NCBI GenBank assembly: GCA_003151475.1
Contig: PLXQ01000034.1
Coordinates: 183,537 to 247,536 of the forward strand
Length of the DNA: 64,000 nt
Origin: Acidimicrobiaceae bacterium
GTDB lineage: Bacteria > Actinomycetota > Acidimicrobiia > Acidimicrobiales > UBA8190
Reading direction: 5' to 3'
Within the stretch, counting starts at the first letter, position 1. Every line of letters starts with the position of its first letter. This document shows, piece by piece, positions 35,909-45,090 of the stretch. A program made the translations under genes and the position numbers. Below the pieces are notes generated by a model. The model saw nothing but the letters and a program-made list of their open reading frames with translations. It was not told the origin of the DNA and searched no databases.

Positions 35909-36709
35909 ATGTTGTCCCAAGGCAGAAATCCACTGACTCTCACCGACTCATCTCGTCGAGGCGGCCGACCCCCGGGCCCACCCACGTCGGATTCCTCCGG
36001 CGCGCGGCACGGGCGACCCCCACGGCGAATTCCCCGCCTTGTGGCGACGGCGGCAGTCGTGGCCGCTGTCCTCGTGGTGGGCTTCGCCTTATCCGTGGTG
36101 GGTGGGAAATCGACGAAGTCCCCGGCCAGCGACTCTGACCCGACGAATGCCGCAGCGGCGGCATCGTTGACGCCACTGCAGGCGCGGATCGTCTCCATCG
36201 CCGAGGGCCAGGTCGGCTACGTCACCGATCCTGCGGGCACGTACTGCAACAAATACAGCGCCTACTGGTCCTCGGGGACAGCCGACTGTGGCAACAACAA
36301 CCTCGAAGAAGAGTGGTGCGCTGATTTCGCTGCCTGGGTGTGGAAGACCGCCGGGGCGAGCGTCGACTACCAGTTCATCAACGGGGATCTCAACTCGTCG
36401 GCCGCCAGCTTCTACGAGTGGGGCATGGGCCACGGCACCTGGCACCCGGTGGGCGATAGGTACACCCCGCAGCCGGGTGACGTCGCCGTCTACGGACTCG
36501 ACGCCTCTGCCCTCGTGGCCCAGCATGTCGCGGTCGTGACGAGCTACACGCCGGGTGACCGGGGTCCCGACGTCGTGAACGGCGACGGCGACCACAGCGG
36601 ATTCTCTGTGGTCGAGACTGGTTCCGACGAGCTGGTGGCCGACATCGCCAACAGCACAGTCGCCCACCTCTCGGGCTACGTTTCGCCCCTGCCGGCAGCC
36701 TCCTCCTGA
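35909..36709 (+). CDS. Membrane-anchored CHAP-domain (NlpC/P60-type) protein
   Basis: This 266-residue protein has a Pro/Arg-rich cytoplasmic lead, one membrane helix (VVAAVLVVGFALSVVGG, near residues 53-69) and a C-terminal CHAP domain. The nucleophile Cys lies in EEEWCADFAAWVWKTAG near residue 155 and the catalytic His in AQHVAVVTSY near residue 208. CHAP domains cut peptidoglycan peptides or amide bonds. The start is weakly supported: the ATG at 35909 is in frame but has no clear ribosome binding site. An earlier in-frame ATG at 35801 would start inside the promoter region. A weak hairpin follows the stop. Confidence 0.8.
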   Translation: MLSQGRNPLTLTDSSRRGGRPPGPPTSDSSGARHGRPPRRIPRLVATAAVVAAVLVVGFALSVVGGKSTKSPASDSDPTNAAAAASLTPLQARIVSIAEGQVGYVTDPAGTYCNKYSAYWSSGTADCGNNNLEEEWCADFAAWVWKTAGASVDYQFINGDLNSSAASFYEWGMGHGTWHPVGDRYTPQPGDVAVYGLDASALVAQHVAVVTSYTPGDRGPDVVNGDGDHSGFSVVETGSDELVADIANSTVAHLSGYVSPLPAASS

Positions 36710-36724
36710 GCCCCGGAGCGGGGC
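36710..36724 (+). terminator. Possible weak terminator
   Basis: GCCCCG (36710-36715) pairs with CGGGGC (36719-36724) across a 3-base loop just after the CHAP gene stop. No T-run follows, so efficiency is doubtful. The rest of the 260-base gap to 36970 shows no gene. Confidence 0.3.
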
Positions 36725-36970
36725 GGGCTTCTCCTCCGCCGCCCACGCGCTGGAGGTCTTTGACGGTGATTTCGGGCCCGCCCGATCGGACCAGGTCAGA
36801 CCGGGCCAGAAGCGCCCGAGATGACCAGGGCCGCCTCCCCGTATAGTTCGGCCCATAGGCGGGTGGGTCCTTTCTCCAGGCGGAGGAGCAGGTGGACTCG
36901 CATCCGGCTTGAGGGGGGCCCGGGTCATGCCTGGAGCCAGGCGGCGATTCCACGGCAATAAGAAGGTCAG

Positions 36971-37981
36971 ATGACAAAAGGCGATGATGTGATCGTGCCT
37001 ACCCCTGGTGAGGGGGAGGCGACGTCGTCGGCCGATCCGGCTGACGGGTCGGCGGGCGCGAAGTCACCGGCTTCGAGACGCTCAGTGCGCAGCGGCGCCA
37101 AGAAGCAGTCGAGCGCCGCCCACGAGTCGGCCTCCGAGCAGACGCCGGTCGACGACGTCGCCGACTCCGGTGACGACGGCGCCCCGTCGTCACGTCCGGG
37201 GATTCGGGCCACCGGGGCGACGGAATGGGCGTCGCTGGCCGACCCCAATGCCGATGCCCCCGGAGGGACGTACAGCACCGGGATCATCGGCCATGGTGCC
37301 GACATCGGTGTGCTCGGGACGGACAGTGGCACGGGCACGGGGGTCGGGGTTCTCGGGACGGTGACGAATCCCGAGAACAGCCAGCCCGCCATCTACGGAT
37401 TCACACAGGGCACGGGCCCGGGGGTCCAGGGCGAGAGCGACGGTCCCGGTCCCGGCGTGCTCGGCACCGACAACGGGACGGGCACCGGATTCGGGGTGTT
37501 CGGCGAGCTCACCAACCCCCTCAACACCAGAGCCGCCATCTACGGCACCACCGCCGGCACCGGTGCCGGTGTCGAGGGTGACAGTCGTGGCGCCGGCCCC
37601 GGTGTCTTCGGGTTCAGCGAAGGCACGGGACCCGGTGTGCGGGGCGCGAGCGTGGGCTCGAAGGCCGGTGTGGAAGGCCAGAGCTCGGGCACCGGAGCCG
37701 GGGTGCTGGCTCTCAATGACGGCAGCGGTCCGGCACTCGAGGTCCAGGGTCCGGCCACCTTCTCCCGCAGTGGTCTGGCCACCGTCGTGGCCAAGAAGAC
37801 GACGGTGTCCGTCTCCTTTCCGGGTGTGACCCCCACCTCCATGGTCCTGGCCACCGTGCAGACGCTGGCCAAAGGCGTTGCCGTCGCTGCCGCCGTTCCC
37901 GACACCGACTCGTTCGTCATCAAGTTGACCAAAGCGCCCAAGAAGGACGTGGTGGTCGCCTGGTTCGTTCTCGGGACCTGA
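36971..37981 (+). CDS. Gly-rich fibre-like repeat protein
   Basis: This 336-residue protein has a polar, disordered N-terminal 80 residues without a signal peptide and then a Gly-rich repeat region (about 100-255) built from short GVxG units. Two longer copies of about 62 residues are visible, one starting GVLGTDSGTGTGVGVLGTV and the other GVLGTDNGTGTGFGVFGEL, each followed by AIYG. The C-terminal 85 residues (SGLATVVAKKTTVSVSFPGV, then VKLTKAPKKDVVVAWFVLGT) form a compact beta-rich cap. It resembles tail-fibre or spore-surface-like collagenous repeat proteins. The function is unknown; a surface or particle fibre is my inference. Confidence 0.6.
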   Translation: MTKGDDVIVPTPGEGEATSSADPADGSAGAKSPASRRSVRSGAKKQSSAAHESASEQTPVDDVADSGDDGAPSSRPGIRATGATEWASLADPNADAPGGTYSTGIIGHGADIGVLGTDSGTGTGVGVLGTVTNPENSQPAIYGFTQGTGPGVQGESDGPGPGVLGTDNGTGTGFGVFGELTNPLNTRAAIYGTTAGTGAGVEGDSRGAGPGVFGFSEGTGPGVRGASVGSKAGVEGQSSGTGAGVLALNDGSGPALEVQGPATFSRSGLATVVAKKTTVSVSFPGVTPTSMVLATVQTLAKGVAVAAAVPDTDSFVIKLTKAPKKDVVVAWFVLGT

Positions 37982-38007
37982 CGCCCCCGGGACGGGCCGG
38001 TGGTTCC

Positions 38008-38490
38008 TCAGACGTCGATCATCGACGTCTCGTCGATGCCGAGGGTACGCAGAAGACGGCCCAACCCGAGGAAGGCGGCCAGGCAGATCGTGAGATCGAG
38101 GATCTCCGGATCGGTGAAGGCGCTGCGCAGTTCCACGAAGAAGGCGTCATCGATGGCCAGGTGGTCGACGGCGAATCGCTCGGCATAGGCGATGGCGAGA
38201 CGCTCCTGTTCGGAGTACTGCGGCGACGTGGCGTGATCGGCGACGTGGGCGTAGAAGCCCTCCTCCACGCCTTGCTCCTTCACCGAGGCGGCGCGGAAGG
38301 TGAGGCAGACCGGGCATTCGTTCAGCTGGGCAATGCGCATCCGTGCCGCTTCGCGGACCCGAACGGGGAGGATGCTCTTGTTGTAGGCGGCGTCCACCAG
38401 CCGGTTGATGGCGCTGCCCATCTCGGGGCGAAGCGTCCAGAGCTGGACGGCGTCGCCGCCCTCGCCGGCCGGGATAGCGATACGTGCCAT
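38008..38490 (-). CDS. Carboxymuconolactone decarboxylase/AhpD-like protein
   Basis: This 160-residue CMD-family protein has the redox or catalytic pair in NECPVCLTFRAASVKEQG near residues 57-74 and SILPVRVREAARMRIAQ before it. The CxxC plus downstream His region is typical of AhpD-like peroxidase partners. The physiological substrate is unknown. It lies on the minus strand downstream of pxpA and pxpBC, separated from pxpBC by a 74-base tandem-repeat block. Confidence 0.85.
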   Translation of the reverse strand: MARIAIPAGEGGDAVQLWTLRPEMGSAINRLVDAAYNKSILPVRVREAARMRIAQLNECPVCLTFRAASVKEQGVEEGFYAHVADHATSPQYSEQERLAIAYAERFAVDHLAIDDAFFVELRSAFTDPEILDLTICLAAFLGLGRLLRTLGIDETSMIDV

Positions 38491-38532
38491 CGCACCAGGC
38501 TAATGGGCATCCTCGGCGTGGACCATGCGGCA

Positions 38533-38606
38533 ACTAGTCAATCGGCGACTAGTCAATCGGCCCTAGTCAATCGGCGACTAGTCAATCCGCGACTAGTCAA
38601 TCGGTG
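38533..38606 (-). repeat. Five 14-15-bp tandem repeats at the pxpBC stop
   Basis: Units starting at 38533, 38548, 38563, 38577 and 38592, with a consensus of ACTAGTCAATCGGCG. Read on the minus strand, each copy contains GATTGA, so the pxpBC stop codon (38599-38597) is repeated along the array. The CMD gene starts 43 bases beyond the last unit. Confidence 0.9.
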
Positions 38607-40234
38607 CGGACGGGATACCAGCCGACGACCCCGTCGCTGATCTCGCGTTCACGCTCGGCTCTCGCCCGGACCGCCTCGACGAGGTCGACGCGATGGAACC
38701 GTACGGCGTCACCGGGGCGGAGTTGGCCGAGGAGCCCGAGGTCGGCGCTCACGACGGTGGCGATTACCGGATACCCCCCGACGGTGGCGTGGTCGCAGAG
38801 CAATACGATGGGTTGGCCGTCGGGCGGAAGTTGGATGGCGCCCGACACCATGCCGCGCGAGTCGATACCTGCGCCCAGGATCTCCAGAGGGGACTCCGCC
38901 CGGAGCCGGACACCGATCCGGTTGCTCGTGGGGTCGACCTCCCAGATGGTCGAAAGCAGACGCTTCACCGTCGATGGCGGAAAGGTGTCGGGGCCCGCCA
39001 TGACACGCAGTGGGGCAGCGGCCCCCGACAGCGGCGTGCGCAGGCTCCGTCCGCGGGGACGTCCCGGGGGGCCGAGACCGAGCGCGTCCCCGCCGACGAG
39101 GGGGCCGGCCCCGAGACCGCACAGGACGTCTGATGACCGGCTGCCGATGACGGGAGGGATATCGATGCCGCCGCTCACGGCGATATAGGCGCGCAGGCCT
39201 TGGTGGAGAGTCCCCATAGACACTGTCTGGCCCGCTGCGACGGGCACGACGGCGTCGGTCGGGACGCCCCGCCCGTCGAGGCGCACGGTGGCCGCTCCCA
39301 CCACGGCCACGTGGACCGAGGCGGAGAAGCGCAGGGCTGGACCCCTGACCGTGGCCTCGAGGGCGGCGGCTCGTTCGTGGTTTCCCACCAGGCGGTTGGC
39401 CGTCCGCAGCGCGAAGGGATCGGCGGCGCCGGCCCGGGGTACCCCCAGTCGAGCCACCCCCAGCCGACCGCCGTCCTGGACAAAGGTCAAAAGACCGGGG
39501 TCCTCGACCACCATGGTGCGCCCCGCGTCCGACCGCAACGGCGGGCGCGCTGCTGACGGAGAGGTCCGTCCCAGCTCTCCGACGTCGGCATCACCGGCGG
39601 CCTCAGCCAGGCGCAGTCGAACCACGTCCCCGGCCTGCAGGACCGAATACGGCGCCGTGCCCGGATCGAACAGCCGGGTGCCCGTCCGGCCGACCAGGTG
39701 CCAGCCGCCGGGCGAGGTCTGGGGATAGATGCCGGCGAAGCCGCCGGCCAGGGCCACCGATCCGGCGGGGACCGCCGGCCGCGGTGTCGGCCGCCTGGGT
39801 ACGGCGGCGAGGTCGGGATCGAGTCCCACCAGATAGGCGAATCCCGGGGCGAATCCGACGAAGGCGACCTGTAGGTCGGTCCCGGTGAGGAGGTCGACCA
39901 CCCGCCGCGGGCTCATGCCGGCGAGTCGGGCCACCTCGTCGAGATCGCTTCCGTCGAGGTTGACGGGGATCTCTACGAGTTTGCCGGCGGAGAGGCGCGC
40001 CACTCCGGGGGCCAAGGAGGCCACGGAGGCCAACGTCTCGGCCAGCCGGGTGAGGTCGGTGACGGTGGGATCGGCCACCACGGTCACCGACCGGTAACCG
40101 ACGATGACATCTTCGAGACCGGCGGAGGCGGTGCCGTCGATGGAGGCGGCCACGGCGTGGGCCTCTTCCATGCTGGTCACGTCGATGACGACGGCGCTGT
40201 CACCGAAATGCCGCACCGGACGTGCCGGCGTCAT
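38597..40234 (-). CDS. pxpBC: Fused 5-oxoprolinase subunits PxpB-PxpC
   Basis: This 545-residue fusion has a PxpB (KipI-like) half with FVGFAPGFAYLVGLDPDLA near residue 127 and a PxpC (KipA-like) half starting about residue 243, with LTFVQDGGRLGVARLGVPRAGAADP and GGIDIPPVIGSRSSDVLCGLG. With PxpA it hydrolyses 5-oxoproline to glutamate using ATP. The start at 40234 overlaps the pxpA stop by four bases. Fusion of B and C is common in actinobacteria. The stop falls inside the tandem-repeat array. Confidence 0.93.
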   Translation of the reverse strand: MTPARPVRHFGDSAVVIDVTSMEEAHAVAASIDGTASAGLEDVIVGYRSVTVVADPTVTDLTRLAETLASVASLAPGVARLSAGKLVEIPVNLDGSDLDEVARLAGMSPRRVVDLLTGTDLQVAFVGFAPGFAYLVGLDPDLAAVPRRPTPRPAVPAGSVALAGGFAGIYPQTSPGGWHLVGRTGTRLFDPGTAPYSVLQAGDVVRLRLAEAAGDADVGELGRTSPSAARPPLRSDAGRTMVVEDPGLLTFVQDGGRLGVARLGVPRAGAADPFALRTANRLVGNHERAAALEATVRGPALRFSASVHVAVVGAATVRLDGRGVPTDAVVPVAAGQTVSMGTLHQGLRAYIAVSGGIDIPPVIGSRSSDVLCGLGAGPLVGGDALGLGPPGRPRGRSLRTPLSGAAAPLRVMAGPDTFPPSTVKRLLSTIWEVDPTSNRIGVRLRAESPLEILGAGIDSRGMVSGAIQLPPDGQPIVLLCDHATVGGYPVIATVVSADLGLLGQLRPGDAVRFHRVDLVEAVRARAEREREISDGVVGWYPVRTD

Positions 40235-40983
40235 GTCACAAAGGGTGCGAGCCCGACGCCGGCGTCGGTCAGAGCGCCACGTACCCGACGGGCCAGAGCG
40301 GCGGACCCGGGTGTGTCGCCATGGATGCAGATCGACGAGGCGGCCACGGGGATCCAACTCCCGTCGAAGGCGGCCACCCGGTGATCGAGGGCCAGGGTGA
40401 CGGCGCGCGCCGCCACCTCGTCGGCGTCGGTCACGACGGCCCCGGCGTCAGTTCTCGGAGTCAGGCGGCCGTCGGGCCGATAGGCGCGGTCGGCGAAGGC
40501 CTCGGTGGCCACCTCGACTCCGAGCTGTTCGGCGACGGCAATGGCTACGGAACCGTAGGGAGCGAGGAGCGCGAGGTTTCCGTAGGCGCGCAGCGCGTCG
40601 CAGACGGCCCGGGCACAGGCGTCGTCCTCACCCATCCGGTGGTACAGCGCACCGTGGGGCTTCACGTAGCGAACCCGGGTCGAATACGAACGGGCCAGAC
40701 CATCGAGCGCGCCGATCTGGTAGAGCAGGTCGTCGGTCAGTCGCGACGGAGAGATCGCCATATCGCGACGCCCGAATCCGGCGCGATCGGGATACGAAGG
40801 ATGCGCGCCCACCACCACATGGCGCGCCACGGCATCTTCGAGCGTCCGTCGCATGACACCCGGGTCACCGGCATGGAAGCCGCAGGCCACGCTGGCGCTG
40901 GTGACGACATCGAGAAGCGGACCGTCTCCGTCGGGGCCGCTTGCCTCTTCGCCGACGTCGGCATTGAGGTCTATGACGGACAC
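40231..40983 (-). CDS. pxpA: 5-oxoprolinase subunit PxpA (LamB/YcsF)
   Basis: This 250-residue protein begins with the family signature VIDLNADVGEEASGPDGDGPLLDVVTSASVACGFHAGDP, then VGAHPSYPDRAGFGRRDMA and VKPHGALYHRM. PxpA works with PxpB and PxpC to open the 5-oxoproline ring, salvaging glutamate from pyroglutamate. The stop overlaps the pxpBC start. Minus-strand order is pxpA, pxpBC, CMD. It is preceded on the same strand by the RDD protein gene, 22 bases upstream. Confidence 0.93.
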   Translation of the reverse strand: MSVIDLNADVGEEASGPDGDGPLLDVVTSASVACGFHAGDPGVMRRTLEDAVARHVVVGAHPSYPDRAGFGRRDMAISPSRLTDDLLYQIGALDGLARSYSTRVRYVKPHGALYHRMGEDDACARAVCDALRAYGNLALLAPYGSVAIAVAEQLGVEVATEAFADRAYRPDGRLTPRTDAGAVVTDADEVAARAVTLALDHRVAAFDGSWIPVAASSICIHGDTPGSAALARRVRGALTDAGVGLAPFVT

Positions 40984-41005
40984 GCTGCCAGTATCCCAGC
41001 GTCGA

Positions 41006-41767
41006 TCAGCGCATGCTCACGACGCAGGAGCCCACAATCTTGTCGTGCCAGGCCTGCCGCCTCGGGTCCCACAGTGGTGAGAGGCCGTTCACCAGGAACA
41101 GAACGCCGAAACCGAGGTACATAGCGAAAAAGATCAACCGTCGTGCCAGCGCCCGACCGGCACCCACGGGACCGCCGGTGTCGATGTCCCGCACGGCGAT
41201 GCCGAGCACCCGCTTGCCCACCGTCTGCCCACCGACGCTGCCGTCGAGGAACGAGAAGTAGCCGAGGCTGACCACCAGGGCCAGACCGATCGCCTCCCAG
41301 ACCCGCGGGTCCACCGCGGCCAGGTTGGTGGCGCGCGTCGAGGCGGAGGCGCTGCCGGCGATGGCACTGGCGATGACCGAATTGGGTATGGCCAGGACGG
41401 CCAGGTCGATGCCGAATGCCACCAGACGTCGCCACCACTCGGCCATGGGACGACCGAGGGAATCGACCGGACCACCTCGTCCCGCACGGTATCTCCCGGC
41501 TGGCGGCGACAAACCCACCGGACTATGCGCCGGTCCCGGGGTCGGCGTCGTCTGCGCTCCCGGCGCCGGGTGTTCCGATGGCGGGTACCGAGGCGGCGGA
41601 TACCCAGGCGACGGGGGAGAGAGTGGCGACTCCGGCGGTGGTGGCGGCGGATAGGCCGGTGGTGGCATATAAAGAGGCGCCGGAGACGGGTTCGGGAGCG
41701 ACGGAGACACCGGCGGTGGTGTCGCGGTGCCCGAATTGTCCCCGTCAGCAGGTGCGTCGTCGGACAT
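41006..41767 (-). CDS. RDD-family membrane protein with Pro-rich N terminus
   Basis: This 253-residue protein has about 90 N-terminal residues very rich in Pro, with PPPPPPESPLSPPSP and YPPPRYPPSE blocks. It is followed by an RDD domain: WWRRLVAFGIDLAVLAIPNSVI, a second helix near residue 170 (ALVVSLGYFSFLDGSVGGQTVGKRVLGIAV), and a third (FFAMYLGFGVLFLVNGLS). RDD proteins have three or so transmembrane helices and a poorly known transport or sensing role. The Met at 41767 is preferred over the longer frame. It is divergent from the MarP-like protease. Confidence 0.85.
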   Translation of the reverse strand: MSDDAPADGDNSGTATPPPVSPSLPNPSPAPLYMPPPAYPPPPPPESPLSPPSPGYPPPRYPPSEHPAPGAQTTPTPGPAHSPVGLSPPAGRYRAGRGGPVDSLGRPMAEWWRRLVAFGIDLAVLAIPNSVIASAIAGSASASTRATNLAAVDPRVWEAIGLALVVSLGYFSFLDGSVGGQTVGKRVLGIAVRDIDTGGPVGAGRALARRLIFFAMYLGFGVLFLVNGLSPLWDPRRQAWHDKIVGSCVVSMR

Positions 41768-41864
41768 GGGCCTGCTTTCGGTCAGAATGGTCGGCCGTCG
41801 GCGCACCGTTCAGGCCGGGCAATCTTGGCACGGGACCTTCACAAGTGCGGAAGGATCTCCTTCG

Positions 41865-43061
41865 ATGAACTGGGTGGACTACCTGCTGCTGGTTCTGGTG
41901 GCGGCGTCGGCCATCCACGGACTGCGACTCGGCGCCGCGTCGCAGGTGCTGTCGTTCGGCGGTTTCTGGCTCGGCCTCTTCCTCGGTGCCTTGGTGGCTC
42001 CGCCGCTCGTGGGACTGGCCAAGAACAGAGACACGCGCAGCATCATCGCCATGGGCGTCGTCTTCGGCGCCGCCTTCGTCCTCGGCGGGGTGGGACGGTT
42101 ACTCGGGGCGCGGTCGGCCACCGCGCTGCGACGCGTGCGCCTGGGTGCTGTCGACGCCGCCGCCGGGGTGGCGGTGGCCGTGGTGGCCACTCTGGTGGCC
42201 GCCTGGCTGGTTGGCAGCTTCCTGGCCAACAGTCGCTTCACCGTGCTCGACACCGCGCTGCAGCAATCGCGCGTGCTGCACGTTCTCGATGACGCCCTGC
42301 CCCCGGTCCCTTCGGTCTTCTCCCGGGTCGAGACGTTCCTTGACTCCGAAGGATTCCCCATAGTGTTCGCCGGGCTCCCCCCCGAGGCCGCTCCACCGGT
42401 ATCTCTCCCCCGAGACGTCGCCGTGCGGACGGCGGTGTTGAAGGCCGAACACTCGATCGTCCAGATCGCCGGGGCGGGTTGTGGCGTCATCCAGGAAGGT
42501 TCGGGTTTCGTGGTGGCACCCGGGTTGGTGGTCACCAACGCCCACGTCGTGGCGGGCGTAGCGGGGCCGTACGTCGTCGACGGGACCGGGCGCCATGCCG
42601 CCACCGCCGTGCTCTTCGATCCCCGTCTCGACCTCGCCGTTCTGCGGGTCCCGGGACTGACGGACCCGGCACTCACCATCGACCCCCAGGTCGTCGGGCG
42701 CGGGGCCTTGGGGGTCGTCCTCGGATATCCCGAAGGCGGTCCCTTCAACTACAAGCCCGCCGCCGTCGCTGCTTCGTTCATGGCCACCGGTCTCGACATC
42801 TATGGAAAGACCCAGACGCTGCGGCAGGTGTACCAGATCGACGCCGTCGTGCAACCCGGTAATTCGGGAGGCCCACTCATCGCGTCCGGTGACGCCGCCC
42901 ACGACATCCCCGACGGCACCGTCATCGGCGTCGTCTTCGCCCGGTCGACGATCAACCCCAGGGTCGGTTACGCGCTGGCCATGGGGGCCGTGCAGAGCGA
43001 TGTGAGTCGTGTCGGTTCGTCCTCGAGACCGGTGGGTACGGGAAAATGCATCTCCGATTGA
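41865..43061 (+). CDS. MarP-like membrane serine protease (CvpA-like + trypsin-like)
   Basis: This 398-residue protein has four predicted membrane helices of CvpA type in the first 130 residues and a periplasmic chymotrypsin-like domain. The catalytic triad is visible: His in VVTNAHVVAG near residue 226, Asp in FDPRLDLAVLRV near residue 254 and Ser in QPGNSGGPLIAS near residue 332. The paired cysteines fit the redox-regulated MarP of M. tuberculosis, needed for pH homeostasis in acid. A ribosome binding site (GAAGGAT) lies 11 bases before the ATG at 41865. It is divergent from the RDD gene and may relate to acid survival, in line with the S53 peptidase. Confidence 0.9.
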   Translation: MNWVDYLLLVLVAASAIHGLRLGAASQVLSFGGFWLGLFLGALVAPPLVGLAKNRDTRSIIAMGVVFGAAFVLGGVGRLLGARSATALRRVRLGAVDAAAGVAVAVVATLVAAWLVGSFLANSRFTVLDTALQQSRVLHVLDDALPPVPSVFSRVETFLDSEGFPIVFAGLPPEAAPPVSLPRDVAVRTAVLKAEHSIVQIAGAGCGVIQEGSGFVVAPGLVVTNAHVVAGVAGPYVVDGTGRHAATAVLFDPRLDLAVLRVPGLTDPALTIDPQVVGRGALGVVLGYPEGGPFNYKPAAVAASFMATGLDIYGKTQTLRQVYQIDAVVQPGNSGGPLIASGDAAHDIPDGTVIGVVFARSTINPRVGYALAMGAVQSDVSRVGSSSRPVGTGKCISD

Positions 43062-43139
43062 GATCCCGGGCCGAGAATCGATACCTAATCCGACGGCGTG
43101 GGCCACGTCGTCGGGTGACCTCGGAGTAAGAATGAGGGG

Positions 43140-45059
43140 GTGAGCCTGCGCATCGAGGAATACGGCCTGATCGGCGACACCCATACGGCCGCCCTCGTCG
43201 GCAGCAACGGATCCATCGACTGGCTGTGCCTACCCCGATTCGACTCCGAAGCGTGCTTCTCCCAGCTGCTCGGCAACGAGGGGCACGGGTTCTGGCGGAT
43301 TGCGCCGACCGACAGCCGGTGCGAGACGAAAAGGCGTTACCGGGGCGACACCCTTGTGCTCGAGACAGAATTCGAAACGCCCACGGGTGTCGTCCGGCTC
43401 ATCGACTGTATGCCCATCCGCGAGGACAATCCCCAGGTGGTCCGCGTCGTGGAGGGGGTGAGCGGCCAGGTCGACATGCGAATGGATCTGGCCATGCGCT
43501 TCGGCTACGGCTCGGTGATCCCCTGGGTGCGACAGGTGGCCGGCTTGGTCACGGCGATCGCCGGTCCCGATGCGTTGGCTCTGTGGACGCCGATCGAGAC
43601 GCTGGGCCAGGACATGACCACCGTGGCCGAGTTCACGGTGAGGGAGGGCGACGAGGTGCCCTTCGTCCTCAGCTGGTTCCCCTCCCACGAAGAGGCACCG
43701 CGTCCCGTCGACGCCCGCTTCGCCATCGAGGACACCGAAGCGTGGTGGGTGTCGTGGTCGGCTATCTGCACTTTGGAGGGGCCCTGGCGCGATGCGGTGA
43801 TGCGCTCGCTCATCACCTTGAAGGCACTCACCTACAACCCCACCGGAGGGATCGTCGCCGCCCCCACCACGTCGCTGCCCGAGACGCTCGGGGGAAGCCG
43901 CAATTGGGACTATCGGTACTGCTGGTTGCGCGATGCCACCTTGACCCTCGAATCGTTGATGCGCGGCGGCTATTTCGAAGAAGCCATGGCCTGGCGGAAC
44001 TGGCTCCTGCGGGCCGTCGCCGGGGATCCCGCCGATATGCAGATCATGTACGGAGCCGGCGGCGAGCGGCGCCTCGACGAGTGGGAGGTCGACTGGCTCC
44101 CGGGCTACGAGAACTCGGCACCAGTGCGGATCGGGAACGCGGCGGCCGGCCAGTTCCAACTCGATGTCTACGGCGAGGTGATGTCGGCGCTGTACGTGGC
44201 CAGCAAAGTCGGGGGCAACCTGAACGAAACGGCCTGGGATCTGCAGCGTGTCCTCGTCGGCTTCGTGGAGACCAACTGGTCCAAGCCCGACGACGGCATC
44301 TGGGAGGTACGGGGTCCGCGCCGGCACTTCACCCACTCGAAGATGATGGCCTGGGTGGCCGTCGACCGCGCCATCAAGATGGTGGACGAGTGCGGAGAGC
44401 AAGGTCCCGTCGAGGATTGGAAGATCCTGCGCGACACCATCCACGAGCAGGTCTGCACCGAGGGGTTCAACGGCCATGTGGGGGCCTTCACGCAGTACTA
44501 CGGGTCCGATGCCTTGGACGCCAGCCTTCTCATGATGCCCCTGGTGGGATTCCTCCCCGCCACCGACGCCCGGGTGCGGTCGACCATCGAGGCCATCGAG
44601 CGGGACCTGACCGAGGACGGCTTCGTTTTGCGCTACCGGGCCACCGATGCCCACGACGTGGACGGCCTGAGCGGCCACGAAGGCGCCTTCTTGGCTTGCT
44701 CGTTCTGGCTAGCCGACTGCCTCCATCTCATCGGCCGTCACGACGATGCCCGGGCCCTGCTCAATCGTCTCATCGGCCTCTCCAACGAAATCGGGCTCTT
44801 GGCCGAGGAGTACGACGCCGTGGCCAAACGCCAGCTGGGGAACTTCCCTCAGGCCTTCTCGCACGTGTCGTTGGTGAACGCCGCCTACAAACTGAGCGGC
44901 CATCCGGAAGTCGATGACGGGGCCGTGATCACCCCGCTGCACGCACGGCTCGGGTATCCCAATCTCCGGCAGTGGCGCTACGGCCGTGAAAAGGGTCGCA
45001 ACAAGGTGAGTGCCAATCGCGTCAAGTCGGGCGTCAGCCGGAGGAAGACCCAGAAATGA
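43140..45059 (+). CDS. GH15 family glucoamylase/trehalase
   Basis: This 639-residue GH15 protein has an N-terminal beta-sandwich (IEEYGLIGDTHTAALVGSNGSIDWLCLPRFDSEACF) and a C-terminal alpha/alpha-barrel with GSRNWDYRYCWLRDATLTLESL near residue 250 and LPGYENSAPVRIGNAA near residue 320, the region of the catalytic Glu. It resembles mycobacterial-type trehalases, so the likely product is glucose. There is no signal peptide. The GTG at 43140 starts a long plus-strand run. The stop lies within a 14-bp tandem duplication that also carries the next start codon. Confidence 0.9.
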   Translation: MSLRIEEYGLIGDTHTAALVGSNGSIDWLCLPRFDSEACFSQLLGNEGHGFWRIAPTDSRCETKRRYRGDTLVLETEFETPTGVVRLIDCMPIREDNPQVVRVVEGVSGQVDMRMDLAMRFGYGSVIPWVRQVAGLVTAIAGPDALALWTPIETLGQDMTTVAEFTVREGDEVPFVLSWFPSHEEAPRPVDARFAIEDTEAWWVSWSAICTLEGPWRDAVMRSLITLKALTYNPTGGIVAAPTTSLPETLGGSRNWDYRYCWLRDATLTLESLMRGGYFEEAMAWRNWLLRAVAGDPADMQIMYGAGGERRLDEWEVDWLPGYENSAPVRIGNAAAGQFQLDVYGEVMSALYVASKVGGNLNETAWDLQRVLVGFVETNWSKPDDGIWEVRGPRRHFTHSKMMAWVAVDRAIKMVDECGEQGPVEDWKILRDTIHEQVCTEGFNGHVGAFTQYYGSDALDASLLMMPLVGFLPATDARVRSTIEAIERDLTEDGFVLRYRATDAHDVDGLSGHEGAFLACSFWLADCLHLIGRHDDARALLNRLIGLSNEIGLLAEEYDAVAKRQLGNFPQAFSHVSLVNAAYKLSGHPEVDDGAVITPLHARLGYPNLRQWRYGREKGRNKVSANRVKSGVSRRKTQK

Positions 45060-45090
45060 AGGCCCAGAAATGAAGGCCCAGACATGAAGG
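45050..45090 (+). repeat. 14-bp tandem duplication at the GH15/dehydrogenase junction
   Basis: ATG codons at 45056, 45070 and 45084 each begin ATGAAGGC, spaced by 14 bases. The first overlaps the GH15 stop (ATGA). The first two open only five-codon frames; the third is the real start of the dehydrogenase. Confidence 0.9.

Noticed and set aside
38533-38606. Repeat block as a CRISPR array
   Set aside because: The units are contiguous 14-15-bp copies with no spacers, and there are no cas genes.
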